DNA from: CAUUJV01 sp963545565
GTDB lineage: Bacteria; Actinomycetota; Actinomycetes; Actinomycetales; Bifidobacteriaceae
Assembly (NCBI GenBank): GCA_963545565.1
Contig: CAUUJV010000011.1
Location: 1-60,400 of the forward strand
Length of the DNA stretch: 60,400 nucleotides
Direction: 5' to 3'
A program made the translations under genes and the position numbers. A model generated the notes under the pieces. The model ran no database searches. It was not told the DNA's origin and saw only the letters and a list, made by a program, of their open reading frames with translations. This document shows, one piece after another, positions 17,569-26,886 of the stretch (position 1 is the first letter of the stretch; each line of letters opens with the position of its first letter).

Positions 17569-18996
17569 ATGTCTAAATCGTTTGAGCCTCTTGATCCCAT
17601 TGTGATCTACTCTGCTCGACTTGTGCTGCCAATTACTGCGCCAGCAATTCCTCACGGTGCTGTGGCAGTCCACCATGACCGCGTGCTTCACGTTGGTACG
17701 CGCGAATGGGTGATGAAGGCAATTGACGACGGCCGATATTCCAAACTTCCACGAGTAGAACACCATTGGAATGGCATTATCACTCCCGGATTGGTCAATG
17801 CGCATACTCACTTGCAATATACTGGCATGGCTAATGTGGGTAAAAAAACATATTCAAGCTTCCAAGCGTGGAGCGATGCATTCGACGCAATCTACGATGA
17901 TGACACAATCAATAAACCATGGAGAAAATGGGCCGAAGAGGGTGCACGTCAACTGGTGCGTAACGGAACAACAGCTGCCGCGGATATTGCCACAGACTTG
18001 GAAGCTGCTGGAGCACTTCACTCTCAAGGGCTACACGGCATAACGTATTGGGAAGTAATGGGGTGGCAGAATCAAACGTGGCGTGAACTTGGCCCTGATG
18101 CGCTACGAGATCAGCTTATTAAAGCATCTCAAGAAGACGTAACTAATCTAGGTATCAGCCCTCATGCTCCGTATTCCTTGGAATCAGCCCCCCTGCTCGA
18201 TCTGCCTGATATTGCTCGTTCTTTAGGCATGCGCCTGCATATTCATTTAGGCGAAACTCCTCAGGAGGCGGCAACAGCGCCGGCCGAATATGCAGAATTA
18301 TCATCATCAACAGAAGGTGCAAGTCGTAACGGAATCTATTCCCCCGTAACGCGCTCATGGCGTAGTCATCACTGGGATAGCTACCCTCAGATGAAAAGTG
18401 CTGGCATCAAGGCATCATCTATACAGTTTGTTGATCAGCTTGGGGGGCTTGGCCCAGATATTCATATTGCACATGGTGTTTTTGCTGATGCTGAAGACCG
18501 CAGAATTCTGCGTCAACGCGGCGTTGGGGTAGCTTTGTGCCCCCGCAGTAATCGCGTAACATGCACTCAGCGTGATGCTCCGATTGCTCAATATCTTAAA
18601 GAAGGTAATCTCGTATCCGTCGGCACAGATTCCCTCTCAAGCTCGCCGAGTTTAGATGTGCTTGATGATGTTGCAATGCTTTACGATTTGGCTCGGAAGC
18701 AAGGCTACACCAACGCAGATTTAAGTCATCGCCTTATTCGTATGATGACTCTCGGTGGCGCAGAAGTGATGGGTATGAACGTTGGATCACAACGCATTGG
18801 CCAAATCAACGCAGGAGCAATGGCTGACTTAGCATTCTTCGATGTTCCAATAAAGATGGATTCAGATGCCGATTATGAAGACACTTTGACTACGCTAGTA
18901 CGGCATGGGTCAGGCACAAACAGCGCAACAGTTATAGCCGGCCGGATTGCGTACAACAATCAAGCCCTCGATGCTCAACTTGAAAGGAAATACTGA
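17569..18996 (+). CDS. Amidohydrolase of the MtaD/TrzN deaminase group
   Basis: This is a metal-dependent deaminase of the group that includes methylthioadenosine/S-adenosylhomocysteine deaminase, guanine deaminase and TrzN. The 475 residues form a barrel with metal ligands HTH (79-81), His226 in HLGET, His302 in AHGV and Asp354 in GTDS. SPHAPYS (197-203) is the characteristic strand, and GVALCPRSN is also typical. Between an SAHH homologue and the Pfs-like gene, deamination of an adenosyl thioether (for example SAH to S-inosylhomocysteine) is the most coherent guess. The substrate cannot be read from sequence. The stop overlaps the start of the next gene by one base. Confidence 0.85.
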   Translation: MSKSFEPLDPIVIYSARLVLPITAPAIPHGAVAVHHDRVLHVGTREWVMKAIDDGRYSKLPRVEHHWNGIITPGLVNAHTHLQYTGMANVGKKTYSSFQAWSDAFDAIYDDDTINKPWRKWAEEGARQLVRNGTTAAADIATDLEAAGALHSQGLHGITYWEVMGWQNQTWRELGPDALRDQLIKASQEDVTNLGISPHAPYSLESAPLLDLPDIARSLGMRLHIHLGETPQEAATAPAEYAELSSSTEGASRNGIYSPVTRSWRSHHWDSYPQMKSAGIKASSIQFVDQLGGLGPDIHIAHGVFADAEDRRILRQRGVGVALCPRSNRVTCTQRDAPIAQYLKEGNLVSVGTDSLSSSPSLDVLDDVAMLYDLARKQGYTNADLSHRLIRMMTLGGAEVMGMNVGSQRIGQINAGAMADLAFFDVPIKMDSDADYEDTLTTLVRHGSGTNSATVIAGRIAYNNQALDAQLERKY

Positions 18997-19544
18997 TGAT
19001 GACTTCAGAAAATAATCAATATGCACCGCAGCGTCCTGTTCACGAAGAACAGATTCCTCCGCTGAGCGAATATGCGCGCGCAATCATCAAACGGCATGAT
19101 CTTGTTCCTCACCCAGAAGGCGGCTGGTATTCTCGCACGTGGCAGAGCCCATTAGAATATAAAAATTCCACACGCCCTCTAGCCTCTCTAATATATTTCT
19201 TATTGCCTAAAGGCGACTTCAGCGACTGGCATCTCGTTGATGCTGATGAGCTCTGGCTGTGGCACGGCCCTTCACCATTAGAAATTGAAGTCAGCGACAC
19301 TGATCCACGCAAAAGTGTTGAGGGATTCGCCAAGAAATCTACTGTGACTCGCCTTGGCGACGGATTAGATTCCAGAAATATAACTACAGATACTAATAAA
19401 GGGTACATTGCCACTTTCGCAGCTCAAACCCTCATTCGTGCTGGCCAGTGGCAACGCACCCTACCTGCTGAAAATGACGTGCTCGTATCGTGTGTTGTCT
19501 CCCCCGGTTTTACTTTCGAAGGATTCACCGTTATCAGCGAATAA
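18996..19544 (+). CDS. Cupin_5 (DUF985) protein
   Basis: This 182-residue protein has the DUF985/Cupin_5 pattern: IIKRHDLVPHPEGGWYSRTW near residue 30, then LIYFLLPKGDFSDWHLVDADELWLWHGPSPLEI, and a C-terminal VVSPGFTFEGFTV strand. These single-domain cupins are small putative sugar- or nucleotide-binding proteins of unsettled function. The ATG overlaps the amidohydrolase stop (TGATG); a second ATG follows immediately. Tight coupling suggests a shared pathway with the deaminase and the SAHH homologue. Confidence 0.85.
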   Translation: MMTSENNQYAPQRPVHEEQIPPLSEYARAIIKRHDLVPHPEGGWYSRTWQSPLEYKNSTRPLASLIYFLLPKGDFSDWHLVDADELWLWHGPSPLEIEVSDTDPRKSVEGFAKKSTVTRLGDGLDSRNITTDTNKGYIATFAAQTLIRAGQWQRTLPAENDVLVSCVVSPGFTFEGFTVISE

Positions 19545-19573
19545 AATCGTACCTAGCTCTCTATCGGCTCTTA

Positions 19574-20008
19574 TCAGTCTTCCAAAGCTGCATACTCTTC
19601 ATCAGTTACCGGCTCATACCATTGCGTAGCGCCCTGAGTGATTGCAAGATGAGCAAACCAGCTATCTTTTGTTGCGCCGTGCCAATGCTTTACACCGCGA
19701 TGAACAATAACCACATCACCGGGCTTTAAATGCCGAGCTGGCTTGCCTTCCTCTTGATACCATCCTTCGCCCTGTGTGCACATCAACACCTGGAACCCTG
19801 TTGTATGAGCATGCCAGTTATTGCGGCAGCCTGGTTCAAAGCTCATATTGCCTACGCCCATGTCAACATCATCGGATGGTGACACAAGCCCTTTCAAATA
19901 GCTATTTCCAATAAAGTATTGAGCATAAGCTTCGTTAAAATCGCCAAATCCAAAAGGATCATTTTTAACAGCTTCCTCATTCTTTGCTGTTGTATTATCT
20001 GACATCAT
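19574..20008 (-). CDS. Cupin_2 domain protein
   Basis: This 144-residue single-domain cupin shows metal-site motif 1 as GCRNNWHAHTTGFQVLMCTQGEGWYQEEG and motif 2 as PGDVVIVHRGVKHWHGA. The His pairs and Glu/Gln positions are typical of small stress-related cupins often found beside carboxymuconolactone decarboxylase-like proteins. It is divergent from the LysR-type gene at 20134 with a 125-base gap, the classic LysR regulator-target layout. That LysR gene is frameshifted, so control of this gene may have been lost. The substrate is unknown. Confidence 0.85.
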   Translation of the reverse strand: MMSDNTTAKNEEAVKNDPFGFGDFNEAYAQYFIGNSYLKGLVSPSDDVDMGVGNMSFEPGCRNNWHAHTTGFQVLMCTQGEGWYQEEGKPARHLKPGDVVIVHRGVKHWHGATKDSWFAHLAITQGATQWYEPVTDEEYAALED

Positions 20009-20133
20009 TCACTCCTAACACTATATGGACACAATCATCTTTTTACCCCTATTGCAGATTCACTCGCGACTAGAATGTGGATATAGAGATAGCATCCATA
20101 CATTTTTTGCATATTAGAATTGTGAATTAATTT

Positions 20134-21031
20134 ATGAATACAGAAGTATTACGCGCTTTTACGGTAGTTGTGCGCACTGGTAATATCACGCATGCTGCTC
20201 AAGAGCTTGAAATCAGTCAACCGACTTTATCACGCAGAATCAAAGAACTCGAAACTGAGCTTGGTACTGCCCTTTTTGACCGCAGCACACGTCATCTCAC
20301 TCTAACGACTGCTGGAAAACGTTTTGAGCACTACGCCCGTACTGTTGTAGTGCAGCTTGATCAAGCACTTATTGACTTATCGATGACTGCCTCAAGCGTT
20401 GTAGGAAACCTCACTATTGGGTGTGTAGAGTCCTCAATTTCCCAGAATCTTGCACAATGGGTTACACAATTCCAAAAACTTCATGAGCATATAACTATCA
20501 CTCTTTTTTCTTCAGACAGCGATACTATCAAGCAAAAACTGGATAATAATGAACTTGATCTCGCTTTCCTTATTGAACCAGTAGAAGTAACAAAATATAG
20601 TTCTCGCCGCATGAATATTCGAGATCGATGGGGAATTCTCTGTACTGCAAGTGTGGCAAAAGATTATCCGCAAGGAATCACAAGTGCTCAGTTTGAGAAA
20701 CTTGCTCACGCGCATCCTCTGATTTATGACTCGACGCGATATTGTACCCAGCCGGTTATCAAAAACTTTGCAGATAGATCCCCAAAAACTTAACGTTCGT
20801 CTCTACAGAAATCTGAGTAACAATGATCAAGCTTTTATTTTGAATCATGGATACATTTCCGTAGTGATCGAAAGCGTAGCCGAGTTTTCTGCAAATCCTA
20901 ACCTCGTTTTTGTACCTTTTACTCCAGAAATTTTTAGTGGACATAGATTGGTGTGGAGTAGAGACAAAGCCCCTAGCCCAACTGCCTACGCATTCCTCGA
21001 CTTCCTCGAAAACTTAGATCACGCTGGTTAG
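20134..21031 (+). pseudogene. LysR-family regulator, frameshifted
   Basis: The N-terminal winged helix is complete (VVRTGNITHAAQELEISQPTLSRRIKELE), as is the first half of the substrate-binding domain (GNLTIGCVESSISQNL). The first frame stops at about 20793 after FADRSPKT. The remaining C-terminus (KLNVRLYRNLSNNDQAFILNHGYISVVIES ... FSGHRLVWSRD) is read in the +1 frame to 21031. The switch falls in a run of four C followed by five A just before the stop; removing one base from either run restores a LysR of ordinary length (~298 residues). With a single homopolymer change, decay and sequencing error cannot be separated. The likely target is the divergent cupin gene. Confidence 0.85.
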
Positions 21032-21235
21032 AGTGTTAGTCGAAGCACTACCTAGTAGTATTGGCTGAAGCAAAGGCGTTGTAACAAACCATAGATTTTT
21101 CTTATATCATCTCGTAGAAAATAGCTACAAAATTAATGAGGTTTGTCCACTAGTCTCCACTACGCTTGATTACGGTTTTGCTATTGGAAATGAGCTCTAA
21201 ATAAAGCTCAGGCAAACCGCTTATCGGGAGATTCA

Positions 21236-22066
21236 ATGTTCAATTTTAAGAATGTCGCTCGTACTGTTGTTGCAACTGCCTGCGTAGCAATAATGTCTTT
21301 GAGTGCTGCATGCGGCTCAGCTTCTTCAAGTTCATCTGACACTGTTACCGACGGTAAACTTACTATCGCTACAGGTCAGCCTGCTTACACGCCATGGGTT
21401 ATTGGGAATAAGCCATCCTCAGGAAAAGGTTATGAGGCTGCTGTTGCTTATGCTGTCGCCAAGCAGATGGGCTATTCCAAGAGTGACGTTGTGTGGACTC
21501 GCACAACTTTTGATGCTGCCATTGCTCCAGGTACTAAAGACTGGGATATGAACATTCAGCAGTTCTCCATCACAGCTAAGCGCAAGAAGGCAGTTGACTT
21601 CTCTCCTAGCTATTACAACGCAACACAGTCTATCGTTGTTCTCAACTCTTCTAGCTATGCAAATGCTAGCTCTTTGAGCGAGCTTAAGGGTGCAGCTATC
21701 GGTGCAATGGTTGGAACCACAAGCTATACCTACGCTGTGAACAAGATTCAGAGCGATATTCAGACTTTTAATGATAACGACGCTCTTGTGCAGGCACTCG
21801 CAGCTGGTCAGCTTGACGCACTCGTTGTAGACACTCCAACAGCAGTCAACATGGTTGAATCCGGTCAAGCTGATAACGGTAAAGTTCTTGGCCAAATTTC
21901 TGGCTCTGAAGACCCTGAAGGCTTGGGCATTGTGCTTCCAAAGAATTCCGCTTTAACGGCTAAGGTTACTAAGGCTGTTAATGCTTTGAAGAAGAATGGC
22001 ACTTTGGAGAAGCTCCAAAAAAAGTGGCTTTCTGCTTACACCACAGATATTCCAGTACTCAAGTAA
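21236..22066 (+). CDS. Amino acid ABC transporter substrate-binding lipoprotein
   Basis: This 276-residue cluster F/family 3 solute-binding protein has a lipoprotein signal with lipobox LSAAC (Cys at ~26). A Ser-rich tether precedes the bilobal domain that opens with KLTIATGQPAYTPWV. Visible family features are NIQQFSITAKRKKAVDFS and GAMVGTTSY, and a C-terminal lobe with ALAAGQLDALVVDTPTA. GGGAG precedes the ATG. It is the first gene of a three-gene polar amino acid importer. The 200 bases upstream contain GAGCT/AGCTC and GGTTTG/CAAACC repeats but no riboswitch or T-box that I can recognise. The exact amino acid is not readable. Confidence 0.92.
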   Translation: MFNFKNVARTVVATACVAIMSLSAACGSASSSSSDTVTDGKLTIATGQPAYTPWVIGNKPSSGKGYEAAVAYAVAKQMGYSKSDVVWTRTTFDAAIAPGTKDWDMNIQQFSITAKRKKAVDFSPSYYNATQSIVVLNSSSYANASSLSELKGAAIGAMVGTTSYTYAVNKIQSDIQTFNDNDALVQALAAGQLDALVVDTPTAVNMVESGQADNGKVLGQISGSEDPEGLGIVLPKNSALTAKVTKAVNALKKNGTLEKLQKKWLSAYTTDIPVLK

Positions 22067-22076
22067 ATTTTTAGTT

Positions 22077-22934
22077 ATGACCACACAACCATCTTTCACA
22101 GTAAGTGACGTTGAGCTTGATCGCCAAGCGTATCGCAAAAAGCAATCACTGACCTCTGTTGTCACCAGCATTATCAGTACCATCGTTTTTGCGGTGCTTA
22201 TTATCGTTGGTCTAAAGCTCTCCCCCGGCTGGTCTCAGGTTAAAGAATCGTTCTTTAATGGAGAATACTTTGTTCAGTCTTGGCCAAAGGTAGCAGAAGG
22301 TTTGTGGCTGAACATTCGCGTGCTGTTCTTTGCCGTGATTGGTGTGGCTATTTTTGGAAGTTTGCTTGCGCTCATTCGTACGAGCCGTTCTCCAATCCTA
22401 TTCCCACTAAGAGTTCTTGCGCGGCTCTATACCACATTTATGCGCGGTATTCCAATGCTGGTTGTGCTGTACCTCATTGGATTTGGAATCCCAGGCCTAG
22501 GAATTTTTGGCCGTATTCCTTCCCCAGTTTTGGGAACTATTGCCGTAATTTTGAGCTACTCTGCATACATTGCCGAGGTTTTGCGCGCTGGGTTTGAAGA
22601 TGTTCATCCTTCTCAGCGCGCATCAGCTCGATCTTTGGGATTAACCAGCGGCCAAACAATCCGCTTGGTCGTGCTTCCTCAAGCTCTGCGCAAAATCGCT
22701 CCTGCGCTGATGAATGATTTTATCTCAATGCAGAAGGACGTGGGCTTGATTTCTGTGCTTGGTGCGGTTGACGCTGTTCGCGCAGCACAGATTGTTGTGG
22801 CTGAGACTTATAACTTCACTCCGTACATTGTGGCGAGTGTGCTCTTCATCATTATGAGTGTGCCGTTTATTCTTCTCAATGATTGGTATTCCGCTCGTCT
22901 GCGCCAACGTGAACTCAATGGAGGCACTGTTTAA
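22077..22934 (+). CDS. Amino acid ABC transporter permease
   Basis: This HisM/GlnP-type integral membrane permease has five or more hydrophobic segments and the characteristic EAA-type loop EVLRAGFEDVHPSQRASARSLGLTSGQTIRLVVLPQALRKIAPALMNDFI. The ATG at 22077 (MTTQPSF) lies 11 bases after the binding-protein stop. The open frame extends upstream into that gene but is not needed. The 285-residue length includes a ~45-residue cytoplasmic N-terminus. A homodimer would serve the binding protein and the ATPase that follows. Confidence 0.92.
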   Translation: MTTQPSFTVSDVELDRQAYRKKQSLTSVVTSIISTIVFAVLIIVGLKLSPGWSQVKESFFNGEYFVQSWPKVAEGLWLNIRVLFFAVIGVAIFGSLLALIRTSRSPILFPLRVLARLYTTFMRGIPMLVVLYLIGFGIPGLGIFGRIPSPVLGTIAVILSYSAYIAEVLRAGFEDVHPSQRASARSLGLTSGQTIRLVVLPQALRKIAPALMNDFISMQKDVGLISVLGAVDAVRAAQIVVAETYNFTPYIVASVLFIIMSVPFILLNDWYSARLRQRELNGGTV

Positions 22935-22936
22935 CT

Positions 22937-23755
22937 ATGGCTATTTCAAATCCTCCTTCGATTACTCCTTCGACTGCCTCAAATACGGTTTCTTCAAGTG
23001 TGACCGACATACAAGATACAAAACCAGTTCTTCGTATTGATAAGCTTTTAAAAGCTTACGACGAGCATATCGTTCTCGATCATGTTTCCTTCGACGTGAA
23101 TCAGCACGAAGTTGTAGCTCTTCTTGGGCCTTCTGGCTCAGGCAAATCTACTTTGATGAAATGCGTGAATCTACTCGAACGCGTCAACGATGGTCAAGTT
23201 TTTCTCGGCGATACAGATATCACTGACCCGCGTATCAATGAAAATAAGATTCGCGCGCGCATTGGTGTTGTATTTCAACAGTTCAATCTGTTTCCTCATA
23301 TGACAGTGCTCGATAACGTGACTCTTGCGGCTCGCAAAGTGCTCAAGTGGGACACCGCACAGGCCGAGGAGAAAGCAATGGGACTTCTCAAACGCATCGG
23401 GATGGAAAGTAAAGCGAAGTCTTATCCTGACCGTCTTTCTGGAGGGCAACAACAGCGTGTGGCTATTGCACGAGCTCTGATGACAGATCCGGAGGTTCTT
23501 CTTCTCGATGAGATTACTTCTGCGCTCGATCCAATGCTTGTGGGCGAAGTACTTGATATGGTTCTAGAGCTCAAGGAGCAGGGTGCTACTATCCTGATGG
23601 CAACTCATGAGATGAGTTTTGCGCATTCTGCTGCTGACCGTATTGTGCTTCTTCGTGACGGTCATATCATCGAAAATGGATCGCCTCGTGAGGTAATGGA
23701 TGAATCTCAGAATCCACAAACTCGTGAATTCTTCAGCTATTTTAGGAATTTATAA
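22937..23755 (+). CDS. Amino acid ABC transporter ATP-binding protein (GlnQ/HisP type)
   Basis: The 272-residue ATPase has Walker A GPSGSGKST, Q-loop FQQFNLFPH, signature LSGGQQQR, Walker B VLLLDEITSALD and a switch His in ATHEMSF. The first ~30 residues are a low-complexity Ser/Thr/Pro extension not usual for GlnQ. It starts two bases after the permease stop and ends the operon, 24 bases before a strong terminator. Confidence 0.94.
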   Translation: MAISNPPSITPSTASNTVSSSVTDIQDTKPVLRIDKLLKAYDEHIVLDHVSFDVNQHEVVALLGPSGSGKSTLMKCVNLLERVNDGQVFLGDTDITDPRINENKIRARIGVVFQQFNLFPHMTVLDNVTLAARKVLKWDTAQAEEKAMGLLKRIGMESKAKSYPDRLSGGQQQRVAIARALMTDPEVLLLDEITSALDPMLVGEVLDMVLELKEQGATILMATHEMSFAHSAADRIVLLRDGHIIENGSPREVMDESQNPQTREFFSYFRNL

Positions 23756-23778
23756 ATATCAAATCGAGTTTAGATACA

Positions 23779-23817
23779 AGAAGGCTCCAAACTTGTGTGG
23801 GGAGCCTTCTCTTTTTT
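23779..23817 (+). terminator. Intrinsic terminator of the amino acid ABC operon
   Basis: AGAAGGCTCC (23779-23788) pairs perfectly with GGAGCCTTCT (23801-23810) across 12 bases, followed by CTTTTTT. It stands between convergent operons; the minus-strand ribF ends at 23833. Confidence 0.9.
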
Positions 23818-23832
23818 ATTTCTTAAAAATCT

Positions 23833-24978
23833 TTATTTTTTAAGAATCTCTAGTGTGTGTGCACAGTCGCTTTTAAGCTGATTGATGAGCTCTTGTGCAC
23901 TGTTATAGCGAATCTGCGGGCGCAGATAAGACACATACTCCACATCAACTGTATGGTGGTAAAAATCAATTCCTTCCTCACCAATTGCGTATGCTTCAAT
24001 TGTTCGCTCAATTCCAGTGATAGACGACTCTTCAGCAAATGTTTCTTTTGTACCGATGGAAATAGCGGATGGATAGCGCTTTTCACTGTCGATAATCCAA
24101 CCGGCATAAACGCCGTCTACTGGGATAAAACCTTCTACTGTATTGCTCAGGTTTGCGGTTGGAAAACCAAGTTTGCGCCCACGATGTTCTCCGTGTACTA
24201 CTTCTGCCCGTGTTACATGATTACGCCCGAGAATTTCAGCAGCAGCACATACACGACCGTGCGAGAGCAAATAGCGCACATTGCTGGAACTCCACACGCG
24301 AGTCTCTACTGCATTATTCTTCTTGCTCCATGCGCGCAATTGTGCCTTTGAGAATCCAATAAACGGGTCTTGAGGCTCACCAAAAGTTTGAGGCATCTCA
24401 TAAGTCACATTACGGGGTAAGCGCAAAGTTCCAGACCCGAAATCGTCTACAACATCGAGTTCAAATACGCCTGTTGCGGCAGCAAGATTGCCTATAGCCT
24501 TAATATCACCTTCACGCCCCTTCCCCATACTTGCGTCTTGCCCAAGTACGAGTGTGCGCATGCCCATTTTGCCCACGAGCTGACCGAGGAAGAAGATATA
24601 ACTCTTCGCAGCAAACTCTAGTGTATATCGCACAACTATTGCGTAATCAATGCCGTGCTGCTCAAGTAATTCCAAGCGCTGGTTGATGCTAGTAATCATC
24701 TCAGTATCGTTGTAATCAGCAGGGTTCTTGAGTTGTTCACCATCATGCTGGGCAGCATAGCGATGTACTACTGCCGGGCGTGGATCGAATAGAATTACCG
24801 CACTTGTAGATTCATGCTTATTCGCAAGCTCAACTGTACGATCAATTACAGCTTGATGCCCTTTATGGAATCCGTCGTAGTTTCCCACGGACACAACAAC
24901 ACGCTTGTCTTTATCATCACTAAGCGTCGGCCACTCAACTACCCCCTCTGAATCGGGAGCAAGACGAATAATCTCCAT
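23833..24978 (-). CDS. ribF: Bifunctional riboflavin kinase/FAD synthetase
   Basis: It converts riboflavin to FMN and FMN to FAD. The N-terminal adenylyltransferase domain has SVGNYDGFHKGHQ near residue 30. The C-terminal flavokinase domain has HRGRKLGFPTANL near residue 265 and the GVYAGWI strand. At 381 residues it is slightly longer than the ~310-340 norm, with an insert in the central part. It is the last gene of nusA-infB-rbfA-truB-ribF. The truB stop is two bases upstream of the start, so translation is probably coupled. Confidence 0.94.
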   Translation of the reverse strand: MEIIRLAPDSEGVVEWPTLSDDKDKRVVVSVGNYDGFHKGHQAVIDRTVELANKHESTSAVILFDPRPAVVHRYAAQHDGEQLKNPADYNDTEMITSINQRLELLEQHGIDYAIVVRYTLEFAAKSYIFFLGQLVGKMGMRTLVLGQDASMGKGREGDIKAIGNLAAATGVFELDVVDDFGSGTLRLPRNVTYEMPQTFGEPQDPFIGFSKAQLRAWSKKNNAVETRVWSSSNVRYLLSHGRVCAAAEILGRNHVTRAEVVHGEHRGRKLGFPTANLSNTVEGFIPVDGVYAGWIIDSEKRYPSAISIGTKETFAEESSITGIERTIEAYAIGEEGIDFYHHTVDVEYVSYLRPQIRYNSAQELINQLKSDCAHTLEILKK

Positions 24979-24980
24979 TT

Positions 24981-26153
24981 TTATTTCTCCTCTAAATTCC
25001 TCTTGTATTCATCCGGGAACACCACGCTTGGTTTTGCTGTGCCTTTGCGCCAAGGGTCAAGTATTGCTATAAGCTCTTCGCTAACTGGATTACTACTTCC
25101 TTTATCACCATCACTTGCGCTAGTACTGCTCAAGCTGCTAATACTGCCTATCCTTGCTCGATGAGTCAAAATTGCAGCGGTTGATTTATGTACATGCATA
25201 GAAATAGGTCTTCCAAATCTCAATTCAACAGCTTGCTTAGCAGTAATTTCTACGACTGGCATCGTTAAACGAGCTACTTGAGCCGTTGTATAGATTGGCT
25301 CTTGAAGCACGTTAGAATGAACTGCATTATTAATATCTAATACTGTTTTTGAACGGGTAACTTCTTTACCATCACGCTGCGTGTATGTGCGCTCCTCAAC
25401 ATGTGCGGAAACTACGCGCCTATCTTCTACATCAAAATTCCCTACGCGAGTACGACGAAGTGATGTCAGATATCCCCCAACACCGAGTTTGATGCCAAGA
25501 TCACGTCCAAGCGCACGAATATAGGTGCCTGAAGAACAGGCTATGCTCGCTTGAATATCAATTACTGATTCACTTGGGATATGCTCAATCGAAGTAATAG
25601 TAAAGTCATGGACCGTAATTTTACGAGATTTGAGTTCAACCTCTTTACCTTCGCGAGCTAAATCATATGCGCGTTTGCCATCAACTTTTATAGCTGAAAA
25701 GGTACTAGGAATTTGGTCAATGACACCAATAAATTCTTGCGCGGCAGCACAAATCTGCTCGTCAGTAATCTCATTAATATTTGCAAGTGAAAAATCACCA
25801 GTGTGTAAACCTATTGCAAGAGCTGATTCATCTGTGCTGATGAAGTCGCCTTCTGCATCGTCTGTGGTTGTTGTAGCGCCAAGCCGAATGGTAGTTTCAT
25901 AGGTTTTATTAGCCCCAACGATATAGTTGAGCAGACGAGTCGCAGCTCCAAACCCAACGACTAACACTCCTGTTGCCATTGGATCTAGCGTTCCAGCATG
26001 CCCAACTCGCTTCATGTGTAGAGCCGAGCGTACGGCTGCAACAACATCGTGACTCGTTACACCCTGTGGCTTATCAATAACGAGTACGCCCGACTGCGGT
26101 AATTTAGCTTTCATTACTGAGGACTGAGTGGACCGAGGATCTACTAAATTCAT
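24981..26153 (-). CDS. truB: tRNA pseudouridine-55 synthase
   Basis: It makes pseudouridine 55 in the T loop of tRNAs. The catalytic Asp lies in GHAGTLDPMATGVL; DKPQGVTSHDVV opens the domain and KRAYDLAREG follows. At ~390 residues it is longer than usual because of a Ser-rich insert near the C-terminus (ISSLSSTSASDGDKGSS) and a C-terminal extension. The start is uncertain: a TTG at 26171, ATG at 26153 or ATG at 26114 are in frame and none has a clear ribosome binding site; 26153 is a compromise. It lies between rbfA and ribF. Confidence 0.9.
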   Translation of the reverse strand: MNLVDPRSTQSSVMKAKLPQSGVLVIDKPQGVTSHDVVAAVRSALHMKRVGHAGTLDPMATGVLVVGFGAATRLLNYIVGANKTYETTIRLGATTTTDDAEGDFISTDESALAIGLHTGDFSLANINEITDEQICAAAQEFIGVIDQIPSTFSAIKVDGKRAYDLAREGKEVELKSRKITVHDFTITSIEHIPSESVIDIQASIACSSGTYIRALGRDLGIKLGVGGYLTSLRRTRVGNFDVEDRRVVSAHVEERTYTQRDGKEVTRSKTVLDINNAVHSNVLQEPIYTTAQVARLTMPVVEITAKQAVELRFGRPISMHVHKSTAAILTHRARIGSISSLSSTSASDGDKGSSNPVSEELIAILDPWRKGTAKPSVVFPDEYKRNLEEK

Positions 26154-26191
26154 CGTCAAATATTCTTGCAATCCCTAATTACTATTTTTTC

Positions 26192-26752
26192 TTATTTTTC
26201 TTCATCTTGTGAATCTTGCGATATCCCATCATCAAAAATGACTTCGATGCCAAAATCATCGTCATCATCAAATTCGCTAGAGTCGTTAGAATCGTCTATC
26301 TCCCCGTTATTCGCTTCTTCATCCTTATGCTTGTAAGGATCGGATTCACCAGCGTACTGAGCGTTTTCACGCATTTTCGCAAGCTCTTCATCTCTGCGAC
26401 GAGCAATAACCATCACGTCTTCTACCTGAGTTGCCTCTCCTGGCAGCTCATCGAATACGAAGATAAGTTCAGGGGTTAATCGCAGACCGGCTTTACGCCC
26501 AACAAGGGTACGTAAATGACCTTTTGCTTGACGTAATGCTTGTTGTGCGCGCTTACGCTCACCTTGTTCATGGCCTTCCTGCCCGAGTTGAGTCCAGAAA
26601 ATGCGTGCTTGCTGCATATCATTGGTCACGCGCACTTCAGTGATAGTTACATTGCGAAGCCGTGGATCATGCAAATCACGCTCGATAGATGTAGCTACAA
26701 CGCGCTGAATAAGCCCTGCAATGCGAACAGCGCGAGGATTCGTACCTGCCAT
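26192..26752 (-). CDS. rbfA: Ribosome-binding factor A
   Basis: This is a 30S maturation factor binding near the 5' helix of 16S rRNA. The KH-like core covers about residues 1-125 (RVVATSIERDLHDPRLRNVTITEVRVTNDMQQARIFW). The last ~60 residues are an acidic tail rich in Asp, Glu and Ser (DDSNDSSEFDDDDDFG) beyond the usual end. The gene is downstream of infB on the same strand. Confidence 0.94.
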   Translation of the reverse strand: MAGTNPRAVRIAGLIQRVVATSIERDLHDPRLRNVTITEVRVTNDMQQARIFWTQLGQEGHEQGERKRAQQALRQAKGHLRTLVGRKAGLRLTPELIFVFDELPGEATQVEDVMVIARRRDEELAKMRENAQYAGESDPYKHKDEEANNGEIDDSNDSSEFDDDDDFGIEVIFDDGISQDSQDEEK

Positions 26753-26886
26753 GGTTTTCCTTAAATTCCTGTTTTATTAAGACTTTTGCGGTCTTAAACT
26801 TTTCGAATATTGCAAATTTATACAAGTGTTGCCGCGCACCATAGTGATGCACGGCAATACTTAATACTTAGGATGCGAGTATGTAA

